Assembly (NCBI GenBank): GCA_934230115.1
Contig: CAKQEI010000013.1
Location: 1-38,969, forward strand
Origin: an uncultured Prevotella sp.
GTDB lineage: Bacteria; Bacteroidota; Bacteroidia; Bacteroidales; Bacteroidaceae
DNA length: 38,969 bases
Direction of reading: 5' to 3'
This document shows positions 1 to 8,329 of the stretch, one piece after another. The translations under genes were made by a program, and so were the position numbers. Under the pieces are notes generated by a model. The model was given only the letters and a program-made list of their open reading frames with translations, was not told where the DNA came from and did not search any database. Numbering within the stretch: the stretch's first letter is position 1; the number at the start of each line of letters is the position of its first letter.

Positions 1-319
1 CAAGGGTGCTGTTATCACTCTCAACGAGGGTGGTGAGGGCTTCGCTACTCCTAAGCACCTCGTTAAGGAGGATGGCTCACAGGCTCAGCTCGGCGAGGAG
101 CTCGAATTCAAGGTTATCGAGTTCGTTAAGGAGACAAAACGTATCATCCTCTCTCACAGCCGCACATTCGAGGCTGGCAAGGAAGATGTTAAGCCAGTTC
201 GCAAGCACACAGCTAAGAAGGAGGCTGCTCCTGCTATCAACAACGTAGCTGCTTCTACCACTCTCGGCGACCTCGACGCTCTCGCAGCATTGAAGGCTAA
301 GATGGAGAAGGGCGAGTAA
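1..319 (+). CDS. rpsA: 30S ribosomal protein S1, C-terminal fragment
   Basis: Only the last 105 codons are present. The reading frame starts at base 2 and ends with TAA at 317-319. The fragment holds the end of an S1/OB-fold repeat (a stretch reading ELEFKVIEF, then KRIILSHSR). A Lys/Ala-rich linker follows, then a tail ending in LGDLDALAALKAKMEKGE, which is typical of Bacteroidetes S1. S1 binds mRNA on the small ribosomal subunit and helps initiation. That matters in this phylum, where Shine-Dalgarno motifs are rare and none are obvious in this window. A strong terminator follows directly. The rest of the gene lies outside the window. Confidence 0.9.
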   Translation, partial: KGAVITLNEGGEGFATPKHLVKEDGSQAQLGEELEFKVIEFVKETKRIILSHSRTFEAGKEDVKPVRKHTAKKEAAPAINNVAASTTLGDLDALAALKAKMEKGE

Positions 320-377
320 TAAAAATCGCACAGTCTTTTAGGAGATTGGAATAAATCTTCAATTAGATAAAATTTTT

Positions 378-420
378 AAGGAGACAAATGTCATTATTCT
401 GACATTTGTCTCCTTTTTTT
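378..420 (+). terminator. Intrinsic terminator of rpsA
   Basis: A perfect 16-bp stem (378-393 with 400-415) around a 6-nt loop is followed by a T run from 414. It lies 59 bp after the rpsA stop and has no comparable T run in the opposite sense. Confidence 0.9.
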
Positions 421-507
421 TGACTTATCCGATATTTGTTGTAATGTAAATTTGGGTTGCCAGTCCAGCGCATTAAAAAAACAGCTCATCCGATAAACCA
501 GAGGGAT

Positions 508-535
508 AAAAAACTCCTACGGAAATCCGTAGGAG
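508..535 (-). terminator. Intrinsic terminator of pflA
   Basis: A 9-bp stem (514-522 with 527-535) has a 4-nt loop. The A run at 508-513 gives a T run on the minus strand. It sits 40 bp beyond the pflA stop. Confidence 0.85.
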
Positions 536-574
536 GAATTTGTAAAAAAATAGTTTCGGCTCAAATAGATTACA

Positions 575-1297
575 CTACTGGCAAGCCTTATATTTGCTCA
601 GCATTTCCCTTATCTCTCGTGCCCTCTCTGCCGTGAGTGGCTCAACACCCTTGAGTGGATAACTCATTCCCAACTTCTCATACTTGTATTCGCCCAACGT
701 ATGATAAGGCAGAATCTCTATTTTCTCCACACAATTGTATTTTGCCACATGCTCACCAAGACGTATGAGCCATTCATTATTATCTGTCAAGCCTGGCACC
801 ACCACGTGGCGAATCCATGTCTTTATACCACGCTCCTCAAGGATGTCGAGAAAGGCAAGGTTGTTGGCTTGCTGAACTCCCGTGAGACGCGGATAGAGCT
901 TCTTGTCCATTGTCTTGATGTCGAGAAGCACAAGGTCGGTGTATTTGAGCACGCTGAGCGCACGTTCGGTACAGAGCACGCCACTTGTGTCAAGAGCTGT
1001 ATGAAAGCCCTCCTCGTGGCAAAGACGGAAGAACTCAGCAACAAATTCTGCCTGAAGCAATGGCTCACCACCAGACACCGTCACTCCCCCATTCTTGATG
1101 AACGAGCGATAGCGCACCACCTCATCGCGCAACTGCTCTGGCGACAGCTCGTACTGGCAATCGTCCTTGGGATTCCATGTGTCGGGATTGTGGCAGAACT
1201 GGCAACGCAGAGGACAACCCTGCATGAAAGCTACGAAACGCACTCCGGGACCGTCTACAGTGCCGAAGGACTCAAATGAATGTATATGTCCAATCAT
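575..1297 (-). CDS. pflA: Pyruvate formate-lyase activating enzyme (radical SAM)
   Basis: The protein has 240 aa, close to the usual length of PFL activases (about 245). The radical-SAM cluster motif CxxxCxxC is at C28, C32 and C35. It is preceded by the family signature FGTVDGPGVR and followed by HNPDTW. The glycine-rich SAM-binding stretch VTVSGGEPLLQ is also present. The enzyme uses a [4Fe-4S] cluster and SAM to install the glycyl radical in pyruvate formate-lyase, a central enzyme of anaerobic pyruvate metabolism. The expected neighbour pflB is not next to it: the upstream gene is an unrelated zinc-ribbon protein, separated by a terminator. It therefore appears monocistronic. The start fits the family and no upstream in-frame alternative is better. 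Confidence 0.93.
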   Translation of the reverse strand: MIGHIHSFESFGTVDGPGVRFVAFMQGCPLRCQFCHNPDTWNPKDDCQYELSPEQLRDEVVRYRSFIKNGGVTVSGGEPLLQAEFVAEFFRLCHEEGFHTALDTSGVLCTERALSVLKYTDLVLLDIKTMDKKLYPRLTGVQQANNLAFLDILEERGIKTWIRHVVVPGLTDNNEWLIRLGEHVAKYNCVEKIEILPYHTLGEYKYEKLGMSYPLKGVEPLTAERAREIREMLSKYKACQ

Positions 1298-1410
1298 ATA
1301 GCTACTTTATTTATTTTGATTATTGGGATTTGTTTGCTTAAAATATAAAAACGGGTTGATTGATGATTCAGCGGTGATAAAGAAAATGGATGTTAGACAA
1401 AATAAATGTG

Positions 1411-1452
1411 AAATAAAAATCGGCAACAAAATTACGTTTGCTGCCGATTTTT
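1411..1452 (-). terminator. Terminator of the zinc-ribbon gene
   Basis: A stem of about 15 bp with one mismatch (1415-1430 with 1437-1452) encloses a 6-nt loop. On the minus strand it is followed by a T-rich tract (complement of 1411-1419). It lies 25 bp beyond the stop of the zinc-ribbon gene and insulates it from pflA. Confidence 0.8.
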
Positions 1453-1477
1453 TATCTTTTTATATATCTGATATTAT

Positions 1478-2776
1478 CTACCCATTAATCTGTACCATAC
1501 CAAGTTCGCAGATTCTGCCCTCGTTGTTGATTGTAGCATTAATTCGGAACTTATTGTCGGTTGTGGTATTGTCGGTTGAAGTAACACTCTGCACAGCCGA
1601 GAAAGATACTGAGTAGTTGTACTGTTGGTCTCCTACTTCCTTTTTCGAGATGGTGTAGTCGCCTACCGACTCCCACTTCATCGAAACCACATCTGCCTTG
1701 TAGATTTTGTGCATATAGGTCACCACATCGCTTCTTGTGGCATTGCTCTTGCCAAGGAAAGAGTTAAGAAGCGGACTCACAACACTCGTGAGAGCATCCT
1801 CATCGCGATTGTTAAGACTCTGCAGGTAGGTGTTGAAGATGCTTACAACCATTTGTCGCTCCTCAGGCTGCAGGCTTTTTGAATTGAGGGTCTTAATGAA
1901 AGTCTGAGCTTCATCGACATGCTCGCCGTCGGGATGCTGCTCAAGATAAGCCTCCACTGCCTCAACAGTGTTGGTTTGCTGAGCCATGCTCCAGTCGATA
2001 GAATCAATTTTGTGGACAGCTATCAATTTGTATGGAGAGTCGGGATGTTGCTCTATATACTGCTGCAAGGCACTCTTCGAACCACTCACAACGGCGTTGG
2101 TCCAGTCCTGGTCAATCTGCTGGAGCAATGAAAGATGAGCCTGTATAGAGTCACGATGCTCGTCAGGAGCGTCAGTATAATTGTCGAGATAACGCTGCAA
2201 CACCTGCGGGTCTTTGCTCGACAAGGCATACTCGTAGGCCTGACGCTCACTGTCCACCTGTGCGCTGTGGTAGAAGTAATAGCAAATACCTGCCAAAAGA
2301 AGGGTTACTACAACTGCCACTATGATTATTATCTTGTTGTTGCGCGACGAGCCATGAGATGATTGCTCAACATCGTCCACATCAGAAACCTGGACATTCT
2401 GCATAGGTCTGTTGCCGGCTACGGTTTGTGAAGAAAAGAAATTTGGCCTATTTGCAGAAGAATTGGCATCGGTTTCGACATTTGCAACAGATTGGGCTGA
2501 AGCATTAGTCTCTCCATTTGTAGCAGATTGGGCTGTAGTCTGACTATTTGCATCCTCCCTGCTCTCGACCTTCTGATGTTCGGTCTCCTGATTTTCAATC
2601 TGTTTTCTCTCAGTCTTGTGGTGGCATTTTGGGCATTCGCTCATTTCAGAGAAATACACATTTCCACACTCTGGACATTCGGTCACTTTTCCGGCTATTG
2701 CCACTCCGCATGACGGGCAGAAGGGAGCCTTGTCGCTAATTTCATGACCACACTCCGGGCATCGTATTATTGCCAT
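1478..2776 (-). CDS. Double zinc-ribbon, single-pass membrane protein with repeat region and NTF2-like C-terminus
   Basis: The protein has 432 aa. Two zinc ribbons are visible at the N-terminus (C6/C9/C20/C23 and C34/C37/C48/C51). A low-complexity Gln/Ser/Asn/Thr linker follows (about 58-145), with a degenerate internal duplication (QSATNGET and QSVANVET). One hydrophobic helix spans about 149-167. The distal half has three related units of about 40 residues, each with a core like ALQxYIEQHPDS, resembling short alpha-helical tetratricopeptide-like repeats. The last 120 residues or so look like an NTF2/SnoaL-like fold. Zinc ribbons inside and repeats outside suggest a sensor or scaffold, but no function is established. 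It lies 45 bp downstream of the GH25 muramidase gene on the same strand and may be co-transcribed with it. Confidence 0.75.
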   Translation of the reverse strand: MAIIRCPECGHEISDKAPFCPSCGVAIAGKVTECPECGNVYFSEMSECPKCHHKTERKQIENQETEHQKVESREDANSQTTAQSATNGETNASAQSVANVETDANSSANRPNFFSSQTVAGNRPMQNVQVSDVDDVEQSSHGSSRNNKIIIIVAVVVTLLLAGICYYFYHSAQVDSERQAYEYALSSKDPQVLQRYLDNYTDAPDEHRDSIQAHLSLLQQIDQDWTNAVVSGSKSALQQYIEQHPDSPYKLIAVHKIDSIDWSMAQQTNTVEAVEAYLEQHPDGEHVDEAQTFIKTLNSKSLQPEERQMVVSIFNTYLQSLNNRDEDALTSVVSPLLNSFLGKSNATRSDVVTYMHKIYKADVVSMKWESVGDYTISKKEVGDQQYNYSVSFSAVQSVTSTDNTTTDNKFRINATINNEGRICELGMVQING

Positions 2777-2821
2777 AATTCTAAATACTTATGATTTTAA
2801 AGATATTAATATTATCGTCGT

Positions 2822-3532
2822 TTAATGTTTTCTACGATAACGCAACTCGCGCAATCCGTGCTGCCCCATAAACCTGCTCTTGTCGACATATCCCCTGATG
2901 CCGTCGATATGTCCCTTTCCGGTGTACTGCCACAGCAAATAATCTTTGTCGTCGGCAAGGATAGGCTCTTTAGAGGAGTATTGGGCTATCATGAGCTTGT
3001 AGTCGTCGAGTTTGCCAACGAGATAGCGGTTGTAGAAGTTTGTGCCTGTGTAGACAAGAGGTTTCTGATGATAGGCTTCCTCCACCATGTCGAGAAACTT
3101 GAGCAACGAGTCGCAGAAAGCCTCATTGCCCATGCCTTGCTTGGTCTCCACGTCAATCATTGGGATAAGATCCTGCTGGCTCGGACGACATTGAGTTTTG
3201 AAATTCTCAAGCTGTGAAGTGAGGTCGGTCTTCGGTCGGAAGAAATGATAGGAACCAACCTTAAGCCCGTATTTATGGGCAAGCTCGATGTTGCGTTCAT
3301 ATTTATCGTCAATACGGTCGCCACCCTCAGTGGCTTTAAGATAGACGTAAGCCATCTTGGAATTATCGCCAATAGCCTCCCAGAACACCTCGCCCTGATA
3401 GTGACTCAAGTCAATACCATGCACATGCGAGCACGTGTCTTCACACTGCACCATTGAGTTTTGGGCTGAGGAAACGGTGAAAAAAAGGGAGCCGACAATG
3501 GCAAACATATATTTTTTGATATTTCTTTTCAT
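2822..3532 (-). CDS. Secreted GH25 family lysozyme (N,O-diacetylmuramidase)
   Basis: The protein has 236 aa. A signal peptide ends near residue 23 (basic MKRNIKKY, hydrophobic core, SSAQ). The GH25 core follows: GIDLSHYQG with the conserved Asp41, a YLKATEG strand, GSYHFF, and the catalytic-site signature PMIDVET (Asp127 and Glu129). Near the end, LLWQYTGKG matches the family's final strand. GH25 enzymes cleave the beta-1,4 bond between N-acetylmuramic acid and N-acetylglucosamine. The protein is predicted to act in the periplasm or outside the cell, in wall remodelling or against competitors. The next Met (residue 9) would remove the basic n-region of the signal peptide, so the first Met is preferred even though it lies within a few bases of the predicted transcription start. 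Confidence 0.9.
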   Translation of the reverse strand: MKRNIKKYMFAIVGSLFFTVSSAQNSMVQCEDTCSHVHGIDLSHYQGEVFWEAIGDNSKMAYVYLKATEGGDRIDDKYERNIELAHKYGLKVGSYHFFRPKTDLTSQLENFKTQCRPSQQDLIPMIDVETKQGMGNEAFCDSLLKFLDMVEEAYHQKPLVYTGTNFYNRYLVGKLDDYKLMIAQYSSKEPILADDKDYLLWQYTGKGHIDGIRGYVDKSRFMGQHGLRELRYRRKH

Positions 3533-3537
3533 ATATG

Positions 3538-3568
3538 CAAAGTTACATCAAAAAGAACAAAGCACAAA
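3538..3568 (-). promoter_or_regulatory. Bacteroidetes-type promoter of the GH25 gene
   Basis: Read on the minus strand, TTTG (3565-3568), then 19 nt, then TAACTTTG (3538-3545) matches the -33/-7 consensus TTTG-N19-TAnnTTTG exactly. The -7 element ends only 5 nt before the ATG, so the transcript should be leaderless or nearly so. Confidence 0.7.
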
Positions 3569-3639
3569 AGATTTTATTTTTTTTTACTTATTAATTCGTT
3601 TCTTACAATTTCATTCAACTTTTTATATGATAGTACAGA

Positions 3640-3667
3640 CTGTCATGATTGTCACGACTGTCATTAA
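3640..3667 (+). repeat. 9-bp repeat array A (TGTCAYGAN units)
   Basis: Three units, TGTCATGAT, TGTCACGAC and the cap TGTCATTAAG, lie in the gap between the GH25 gene and the EF-G2 terminator. It is the shortest of five related arrays in the window. Confidence 0.75.
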
Positions 3668-3704
3668 GAAAACCAGAACGAACTGGAGACGACTTAGCCC
3701 CTTA

Positions 3705-3756
3705 CAAAAAAATAAGAATGGGAGAACAATGATAGCCATAGTTCTCCCATTCTTAT
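3705..3756 (-). terminator. Terminator of the EF-G2 gene
   Basis: A 16-bp perfect stem (3712-3727 with 3741-3756) has a 13-nt loop. The A run at 3705-3712 gives a strong minus-strand T run. It lies 22 bp after the EF-G2 stop. Confidence 0.9.
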
Positions 3757-3778
3757 ACTCTAAAATATTAATTCAACT

Positions 3779-5938
3779 TTATTCCTCGTCCTCTGCCTCT
3801 GCAGCGTGCTCCTCGATAAGCTTCTGCTGGAGGTCGTTAGGCACAAGTTCGTAGCTTGCAAACTTTGTTGTGAACGAAGCACGTCCGCCAGTAAGGCTAC
3901 TCAAAGAGATAGAGTAGTTGCTGAGTTCCTTCAAAGGAATCTTAGCCTGTAACTTCTGGTAACCTGCCTCGCTGTCCATACCCATAATCAAGGCACGGCG
4001 TCCCTGAAGGTCGCTCATCACGTCGCCCATATAGTCGGCAGGAACGTAGACTTCAAGGTCGTAGATAGGCTCGAGAATCTTCGGACCTGCATTCCTAAAC
4101 GCCTCTGAGAATGCGTTGCGAGCAGCAAGCATGAATGAAAGCTCGTTGGAATCAACCGGGTGCATCTTTCCGTCGTAGACAATCACGCGAACATCGCGGG
4201 CATAGCTACCTGTAAGCGGTCCATGCTCCATACGGTCCATGATGCCCTTGAGGATAGCCGGCATGAAGCGGGCGTCGATAGCGCCACCAACAACCGAGTT
4301 GATGAACACGAGCTTGCCGCCCCATTCGAGGTTGATTTCCTCACGACCCTTTATGTTAATCTTGAACTCCTGTCCGTTGATCTTGTAAGATGTAGGATCG
4401 GGCATTCCCTCGGCGTATGGCTCAACGATAAGGTGAACCTCGCCAAACTGGCCTGCACCACCCGACTGTTTCTTGTGGCGGTATTCAGCGCGCGACATCT
4501 TAGTGATGGTTTCGCGATAAGGAATGCGTGTGGGCTCAAACTTGATTGCAATCTTGTCATTGTTCTCAAGACGCCATTTCAATGTACGTAGATGGAACTC
4601 GCCCTGTCCGCGAACGATAGTCTGACGAAGCTCCTTGCTCTGCTCCACGAGCCATGTTGGGTCTTCCTGATGCATACGCAGCAGAGCCGCCATGAGCTTC
4701 TCGGTATCGGCTGTGTTGACAGCCTTGATGGCGCGAGAGAATTTCGGGTTAGGATACTTGATGAAGTCGAAACGCCACTCGCTATCCTTGCCATTGAGGG
4801 TGTTGCCAGTCTTCACGTCCTTCAGCTTCACGGTACAACCAATGTCACCTGCCACAAGTTCGTCAACCGCAATACGGTTGGCTCCAGCGCATGCATAAAT
4901 CTGTCCGATGCGCTCCTTAGAGCCACGGTCAGCATTGGTCAAGTCATCGCCCGACTTAATCTTGCCACTCATCACCTTGAAGTAGCTCACTTCGCCAATG
5001 TGTGGCTCCATACCAGTCTTAAAGAAGTATACCGATTCAGGACCGTCAGTGTTTGGGGTGATTTCCTCGCCACGTGTGTTGTGAAGTTTAGGCATCTCGC
5101 TTACGAATGGAACCACATTTCCAAGGAATTCCATCAGTCGGCGAACGCCCATGTCCTTGCCTGCGCAAACGCAGAACACAGGGAAGATTGAACGTGTGAC
5201 AAGTCCTTTGCGTATACCTTCGCGCAATTCGTCTTCGGTGAGGGATTCCTCCTCGAAGAACTTCTCCATCAAGGTCTCATCGTTCTCGGCTGCTGCCTCC
5301 ACGAGAGTCTTGTGAAGTTCAAGTGCCTTCTCCTTCTCCTCTTCAGGGATTTCGACGATAGTGGGCATTCCACCATCAGGATCCCATGTGTACATCTTCA
5401 TGAGGAGAACGTCGATAATGGCATTGAAGCCTGCTCCTGTGCTCACTGGATACTGAATCTGCACGCATTTTGAGCCATAGATAGACTTCATGTTTGCAAT
5501 AACATTATCAAAGTCGCACTTGTCGGAGTCGAGCTGGTTGACAAGGAAGATAACGGGCTTGTGCAATTTCTCAGTGTAACGGAAATTGTTCTGTGTGCCC
5601 ACTTCCGGACCATACTGCCCATTGATAAGGATAACGGCCTGATCAGTCACGTTGAGTGCTGTTATTGCACCACCGATGAAGTCGTCACTACCTGGACAGT
5701 CGATAATGTTAAGTTTCTTGTTATTCCATTCTACATGGAAAACAGTAGGGAAAACCGAGTAACCGTATTCGTGCTCTACTGGGAAGTAGTCACTCACAGT
5801 GTTCTTTGCTTCCACTGTGCCACGGCGCTTGATGATTCCGCTACCGAAAAGCATAGACTCGGCAAGAGTTGTCTTGCCGCTACCCGCACTGCCAAGTAAG
5901 GCAATGTTCTTGATCTCATTGGTTTGATAGACCCTCAT
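3779..5938 (-). CDS. EF-G2-type elongation factor G paralogue with degenerate GTPase centre
   Basis: The protein has 719 aa and the whole EF-G domain order: G domain (1 to about 275), domain II, domain III, domain IV with the GGAGQFGEV loop, and domain V. The P-loop is intact (GSAGSGKT, 16-23). The switch and specificity motifs differ from housekeeping EF-G. The usual ERGIT of switch I reads EYGYS (57-61). DTPGH reads DCPGS (80-84), so the catalytic His is Ser84. NKxD reads NQLD (134-137). These changes match the EF-G2 paralogue described in Bacteroides thetaiotaomicron, which supports translocation without GTP hydrolysis, is induced by carbon starvation and aids gut colonisation. Here that role is inferred. 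The gene stands alone, away from the str operon. The last residues are acidic (EAEDEE). Confidence 0.88.
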   Translation of the reverse strand: MRVYQTNEIKNIALLGSAGSGKTTLAESMLFGSGIIKRRGTVEAKNTVSDYFPVEHEYGYSVFPTVFHVEWNNKKLNIIDCPGSDDFIGGAITALNVTDQAVILINGQYGPEVGTQNNFRYTEKLHKPVIFLVNQLDSDKCDFDNVIANMKSIYGSKCVQIQYPVSTGAGFNAIIDVLLMKMYTWDPDGGMPTIVEIPEEEKEKALELHKTLVEAAAENDETLMEKFFEEESLTEDELREGIRKGLVTRSIFPVFCVCAGKDMGVRRLMEFLGNVVPFVSEMPKLHNTRGEEITPNTDGPESVYFFKTGMEPHIGEVSYFKVMSGKIKSGDDLTNADRGSKERIGQIYACAGANRIAVDELVAGDIGCTVKLKDVKTGNTLNGKDSEWRFDFIKYPNPKFSRAIKAVNTADTEKLMAALLRMHQEDPTWLVEQSKELRQTIVRGQGEFHLRTLKWRLENNDKIAIKFEPTRIPYRETITKMSRAEYRHKKQSGGAGQFGEVHLIVEPYAEGMPDPTSYKINGQEFKINIKGREEINLEWGGKLVFINSVVGGAIDARFMPAILKGIMDRMEHGPLTGSYARDVRVIVYDGKMHPVDSNELSFMLAARNAFSEAFRNAGPKILEPIYDLEVYVPADYMGDVMSDLQGRRALIMGMDSEAGYQKLQAKIPLKELSNYSISLSSLTGGRASFTTKFASYELVPNDLQQKLIEEHAAEAEDEE

Positions 5939-6058
5939 AAACTTCAGGTTTTAAATGGTTAATGTAAATTGTTCATTGAGGATTGACCTGGGGTGGATTG
6001 TCTATCCGATGACTAAGTTAGAGTTTTTCAACCATAACGCAAAATTTTTCAATAAACT

Positions 6059-6092
6059 TTTGACGTGCATTTAAACTTTATTAGTAATTTTG
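6059..6092 (+). promoter_or_regulatory. Promoter of hemW
   Basis: TTTG (6059-6062) and TAATTTTG (6085-6092) are separated by 22 nt, slightly more than the usual 19-21. The predicted start is near 6095, giving a leader of about 40 nt. Confidence 0.5.
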
Positions 6093-6133
6093 TGCATGTT
6101 ATTCACTTATAAAATCCACTTACACATTATATA

Positions 6134-7258
6134 ATGGAAAAGAAAGCAGGTATTTACATTCACATACCCTTCTGCGAAAGCCGCTGTATCTACTGCGGAT
6201 TCTACAGCACAACGCACAATACTCTACAACATCGCTACACCGACGCTCTGCTGAAAGAAATGGAGCTTAGGCGGAACGAACTTGGCAATAATTACTCTAT
6301 CGACACCATCTATATTGGCGGCGGCACGCCATCCGTGCTGCAGGCAAACGAACTGCAACGCATACTTGCCACGGTGAACGATACGTTCACCGTTAAGGCA
6401 CGCGAGATTACGATAGAGATGAACCCCGACGACATTACACCGGAGCTTGTGGCAAAGGTGAAGGCGATGGGCATAAACCGCATCAGCATGGGCGTGCAGA
6501 CGTTCAGCGACCAGCGGCTGCGCTTCATCCGACGCCGCCACACCTCCCTGCAGGCCATGAAGGCTGTGGAGATAGTGAGGAATGCGGGTATCAACAACGT
6601 GAGCATCGACCTTATGTTTGGTTTCCCCGGCGAGACGGTGGAGGATTGGCAGCAGGACGTGGAGCAGGCTCTTGCCCTCGCGCCAAGCCACATTTCTGCT
6701 TATAGCCTCATGTTTGAGGAGGAAACCCCACTCTACCATATGCTGAAATTGGGCAAGGTAAAGCAAATTGACGAGGAGACGAGCTTAGCTATGTACACGC
6801 TGCTCACCAATCGCTTGAAGGCCAATGGCTACGAGCATTACGAGATAAGCAACTATGCCCTGCCAGGATGCCGCTCCATCCACAACAGCAGCTATTGGCA
6901 CGACACGCCTTATCTTGGTTTTGGGGCATCGGCCCACTCTTACACGGGCAATAAGCGAAGTTGGAACGTAGACAATATCAAGGAATATATCGAAGCTATA
7001 GAACAATGCACATTGCCTTCTACAGCGGAAGAAATAGACGCAGACACCCATTACAACGACCTTATAACAACAGCGTTAAGGACTTGCGAAGGTTTAGACC
7101 TCAGTATGATTAGCGACAGCTATAAAGCCTATGCCATAAAAAACGCGGAGGAAAACATTCGAAACGGTCTGCTCGAACTTACAGACGGACACTTGCGACT
7201 TACCGCAAAGGGAGTATTCGTGAGCGATGGAGTTATGAGTGACTTGATAAAAATATAG
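6134..7258 (+). CDS. hemW: HemW heme chaperone (HemN-like radical SAM protein)
   Basis: The protein has 374 aa, the usual length for HemW. The motif is C14-xxx-C18-xx-C21-G-F23. The residue two after the last Cys is Phe rather than the extra Cys of coproporphyrinogen dehydrogenase HemN, which is the usual discriminator for HemW. YIGGGTPS, then EMNPDD and the RISMGVQTF motif of SAM binding follow, and a HemN C-terminal domain closes the protein. HemW binds heme and is thought to deliver it to respiratory enzymes; many databases still label it an oxygen-independent coproporphyrinogen oxidase. It converges on hisC with an 18-bp gap holding part of a shared hairpin. Confidence 0.9.
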   Translation: MEKKAGIYIHIPFCESRCIYCGFYSTTHNTLQHRYTDALLKEMELRRNELGNNYSIDTIYIGGGTPSVLQANELQRILATVNDTFTVKAREITIEMNPDDITPELVAKVKAMGINRISMGVQTFSDQRLRFIRRRHTSLQAMKAVEIVRNAGINNVSIDLMFGFPGETVEDWQQDVEQALALAPSHISAYSLMFEEETPLYHMLKLGKVKQIDEETSLAMYTLLTNRLKANGYEHYEISNYALPGCRSIHNSSYWHDTPYLGFGASAHSYTGNKRSWNVDNIKEYIEAIEQCTLPSTAEEIDADTHYNDLITTALRTCEGLDLSMISDSYKAYAIKNAEENIRNGLLELTDGHLRLTAKGVFVSDGVMSDLIKI

Positions 7259-7265
7259 AAAAGCT

Positions 7266-7301
7266 GTTAGCAGCTCTTAGTATTGCCTAAGAGCTGCCAA
7301 C
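7266..7301. terminator. Hairpin between convergent hemW and hisC, overlapping the hisC stop
   Basis: An 11-bp perfect stem (7270-7280 with 7287-7297) extends by three more pairs after a mismatch, with a 6-nt loop. It includes the hisC stop codon at 7277-7279. On the minus strand it is followed by CAGCTTTTC, a weak T tract. It may terminate the his operon, and possibly hemW. Confidence 0.55.
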
Positions 7302-8311
7302 AATTCATTATTCTCTTGCTTCGACCCAACAGTTATTCTAAGGCAATTATGGCACAGCTGCACATTCGTGCGATTGCGCACCACAATGCCGTTGTCTATC
7401 AGATAATTGTAGATTTTCTGCGCATCTGTCACCTTAGCCAAGAAGAAGTTGGCATCAGTGGGATAAACCTTCTCATGTATAGGCAACATGCGGAAAGCGG
7501 GAATCATGCGGTCGCGCTCGTTGACGATTGTGCGCGTCCACTTCTCCACCTCAAAGGCATCGTCAAGCCGCTTTAACGCCATTTTCTGCGTAAGCTCATT
7601 CACGTTGTAGGGATATTTCACCTTGTTGAAGATGTCGATAATATCCTTGCTCGCAAACGCCATGCCCAGTCGGATGGCTGCGCATCCCCACGCCTTGCTC
7701 ATGGTGTTGAGCACAATAAGGTTGGGATAGGCAGACAGTTGCGACCGCCACGTGCGTGCCTTGTTGAAGTCGGAGTAAGCCTCATCCACCACCACAATGC
7801 CATCGAAAGCCTTGAGCAGGGCGTCTATTGCCTGGGCATTGACAAGATTGCCCGTGGGATTGTTGGGCGAGCAAATCCAAATCACCTTGGTGTTGGCGTC
7901 GCAAGCAGCAAGGAGTGCATTGGCTGAGATTTGGAAATTATCGTCGAGCAACACCTTGCGATACTCCACATCATTTATGTCGGCACACACCTTATACATG
8001 CCGTAGGTTGGCTCCATAGCCACCACATTATCTACTCCCGGACGACAGAAGCAACGATAGACAAGGTCGATGGTCTCATCGCTGCCGTTGCCCAGACACA
8101 TGTTCTCAACGGGGACGCCCTTGACGCGCGATAACTTCTCCTTTACCTTCTCCTGCAAGGGGTCGGGATAGCGATTGTAGGGCGAGTTGTAGGGACTCTC
8201 GTTTGCGTCGAGAAACACGTGAGCCTCACGCCCCTTAAATTCGTCACGCGCGCAACTGTATGGCGCAAGACTCCATATGTTAGGTCGAACAAGTTCACTT
8301 AACGGTCTCAT
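7277..8311 (-). CDS. hisC: Histidinol-phosphate aminotransferase
   Basis: The protein has 344 aa and is a fold-type I PLP aminotransferase. The conserved SPNNPTGN loop is visible, then VVDEAYSDF, whose Asp contacts the PLP ring nitrogen. The Schiff-base lysine K206 lies in NTMSKAWG, with the phosphate-binding Arg in AAIRLG. The C-terminal [10 protein letters not shown] holds the substrate-carboxylate Arg. It converts imidazole-acetol phosphate and glutamate to histidinol phosphate. It is the third gene of hisG-hisD-hisC, 18 bp after hisD. hisB, which often follows in Bacteroides, is absent here. Confidence 0.95.
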   Translation of the reverse strand: MRPLSELVRPNIWSLAPYSCARDEFKGREAHVFLDANESPYNSPYNRYPDPLQEKVKEKLSRVKGVPVENMCLGNGSDETIDLVYRCFCRPGVDNVVAMEPTYGMYKVCADINDVEYRKVLLDDNFQISANALLAACDANTKVIWICSPNNPTGNLVNAQAIDALLKAFDGIVVVDEAYSDFNKARTWRSQLSAYPNLIVLNTMSKAWGCAAIRLGMAFASKDIIDIFNKVKYPYNVNELTQKMALKRLDDAFEVEKWTRTIVNERDRMIPAFRMLPIHEKVYPTDANFFLAKVTDAQKIYNYLIDNGIVVRNRTNVQLCHNCLRITVGSKQENNELLAALRQY

Positions 8312-8329
8312 ATTCAGTTTTCTACTTAG

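Noticed and set aside
6..248. Plus-strand ORF of 80 codons at the window start
   Set aside because: Out-of-frame shadow of rpsA; Ser/Arg/Leu-rich composition.
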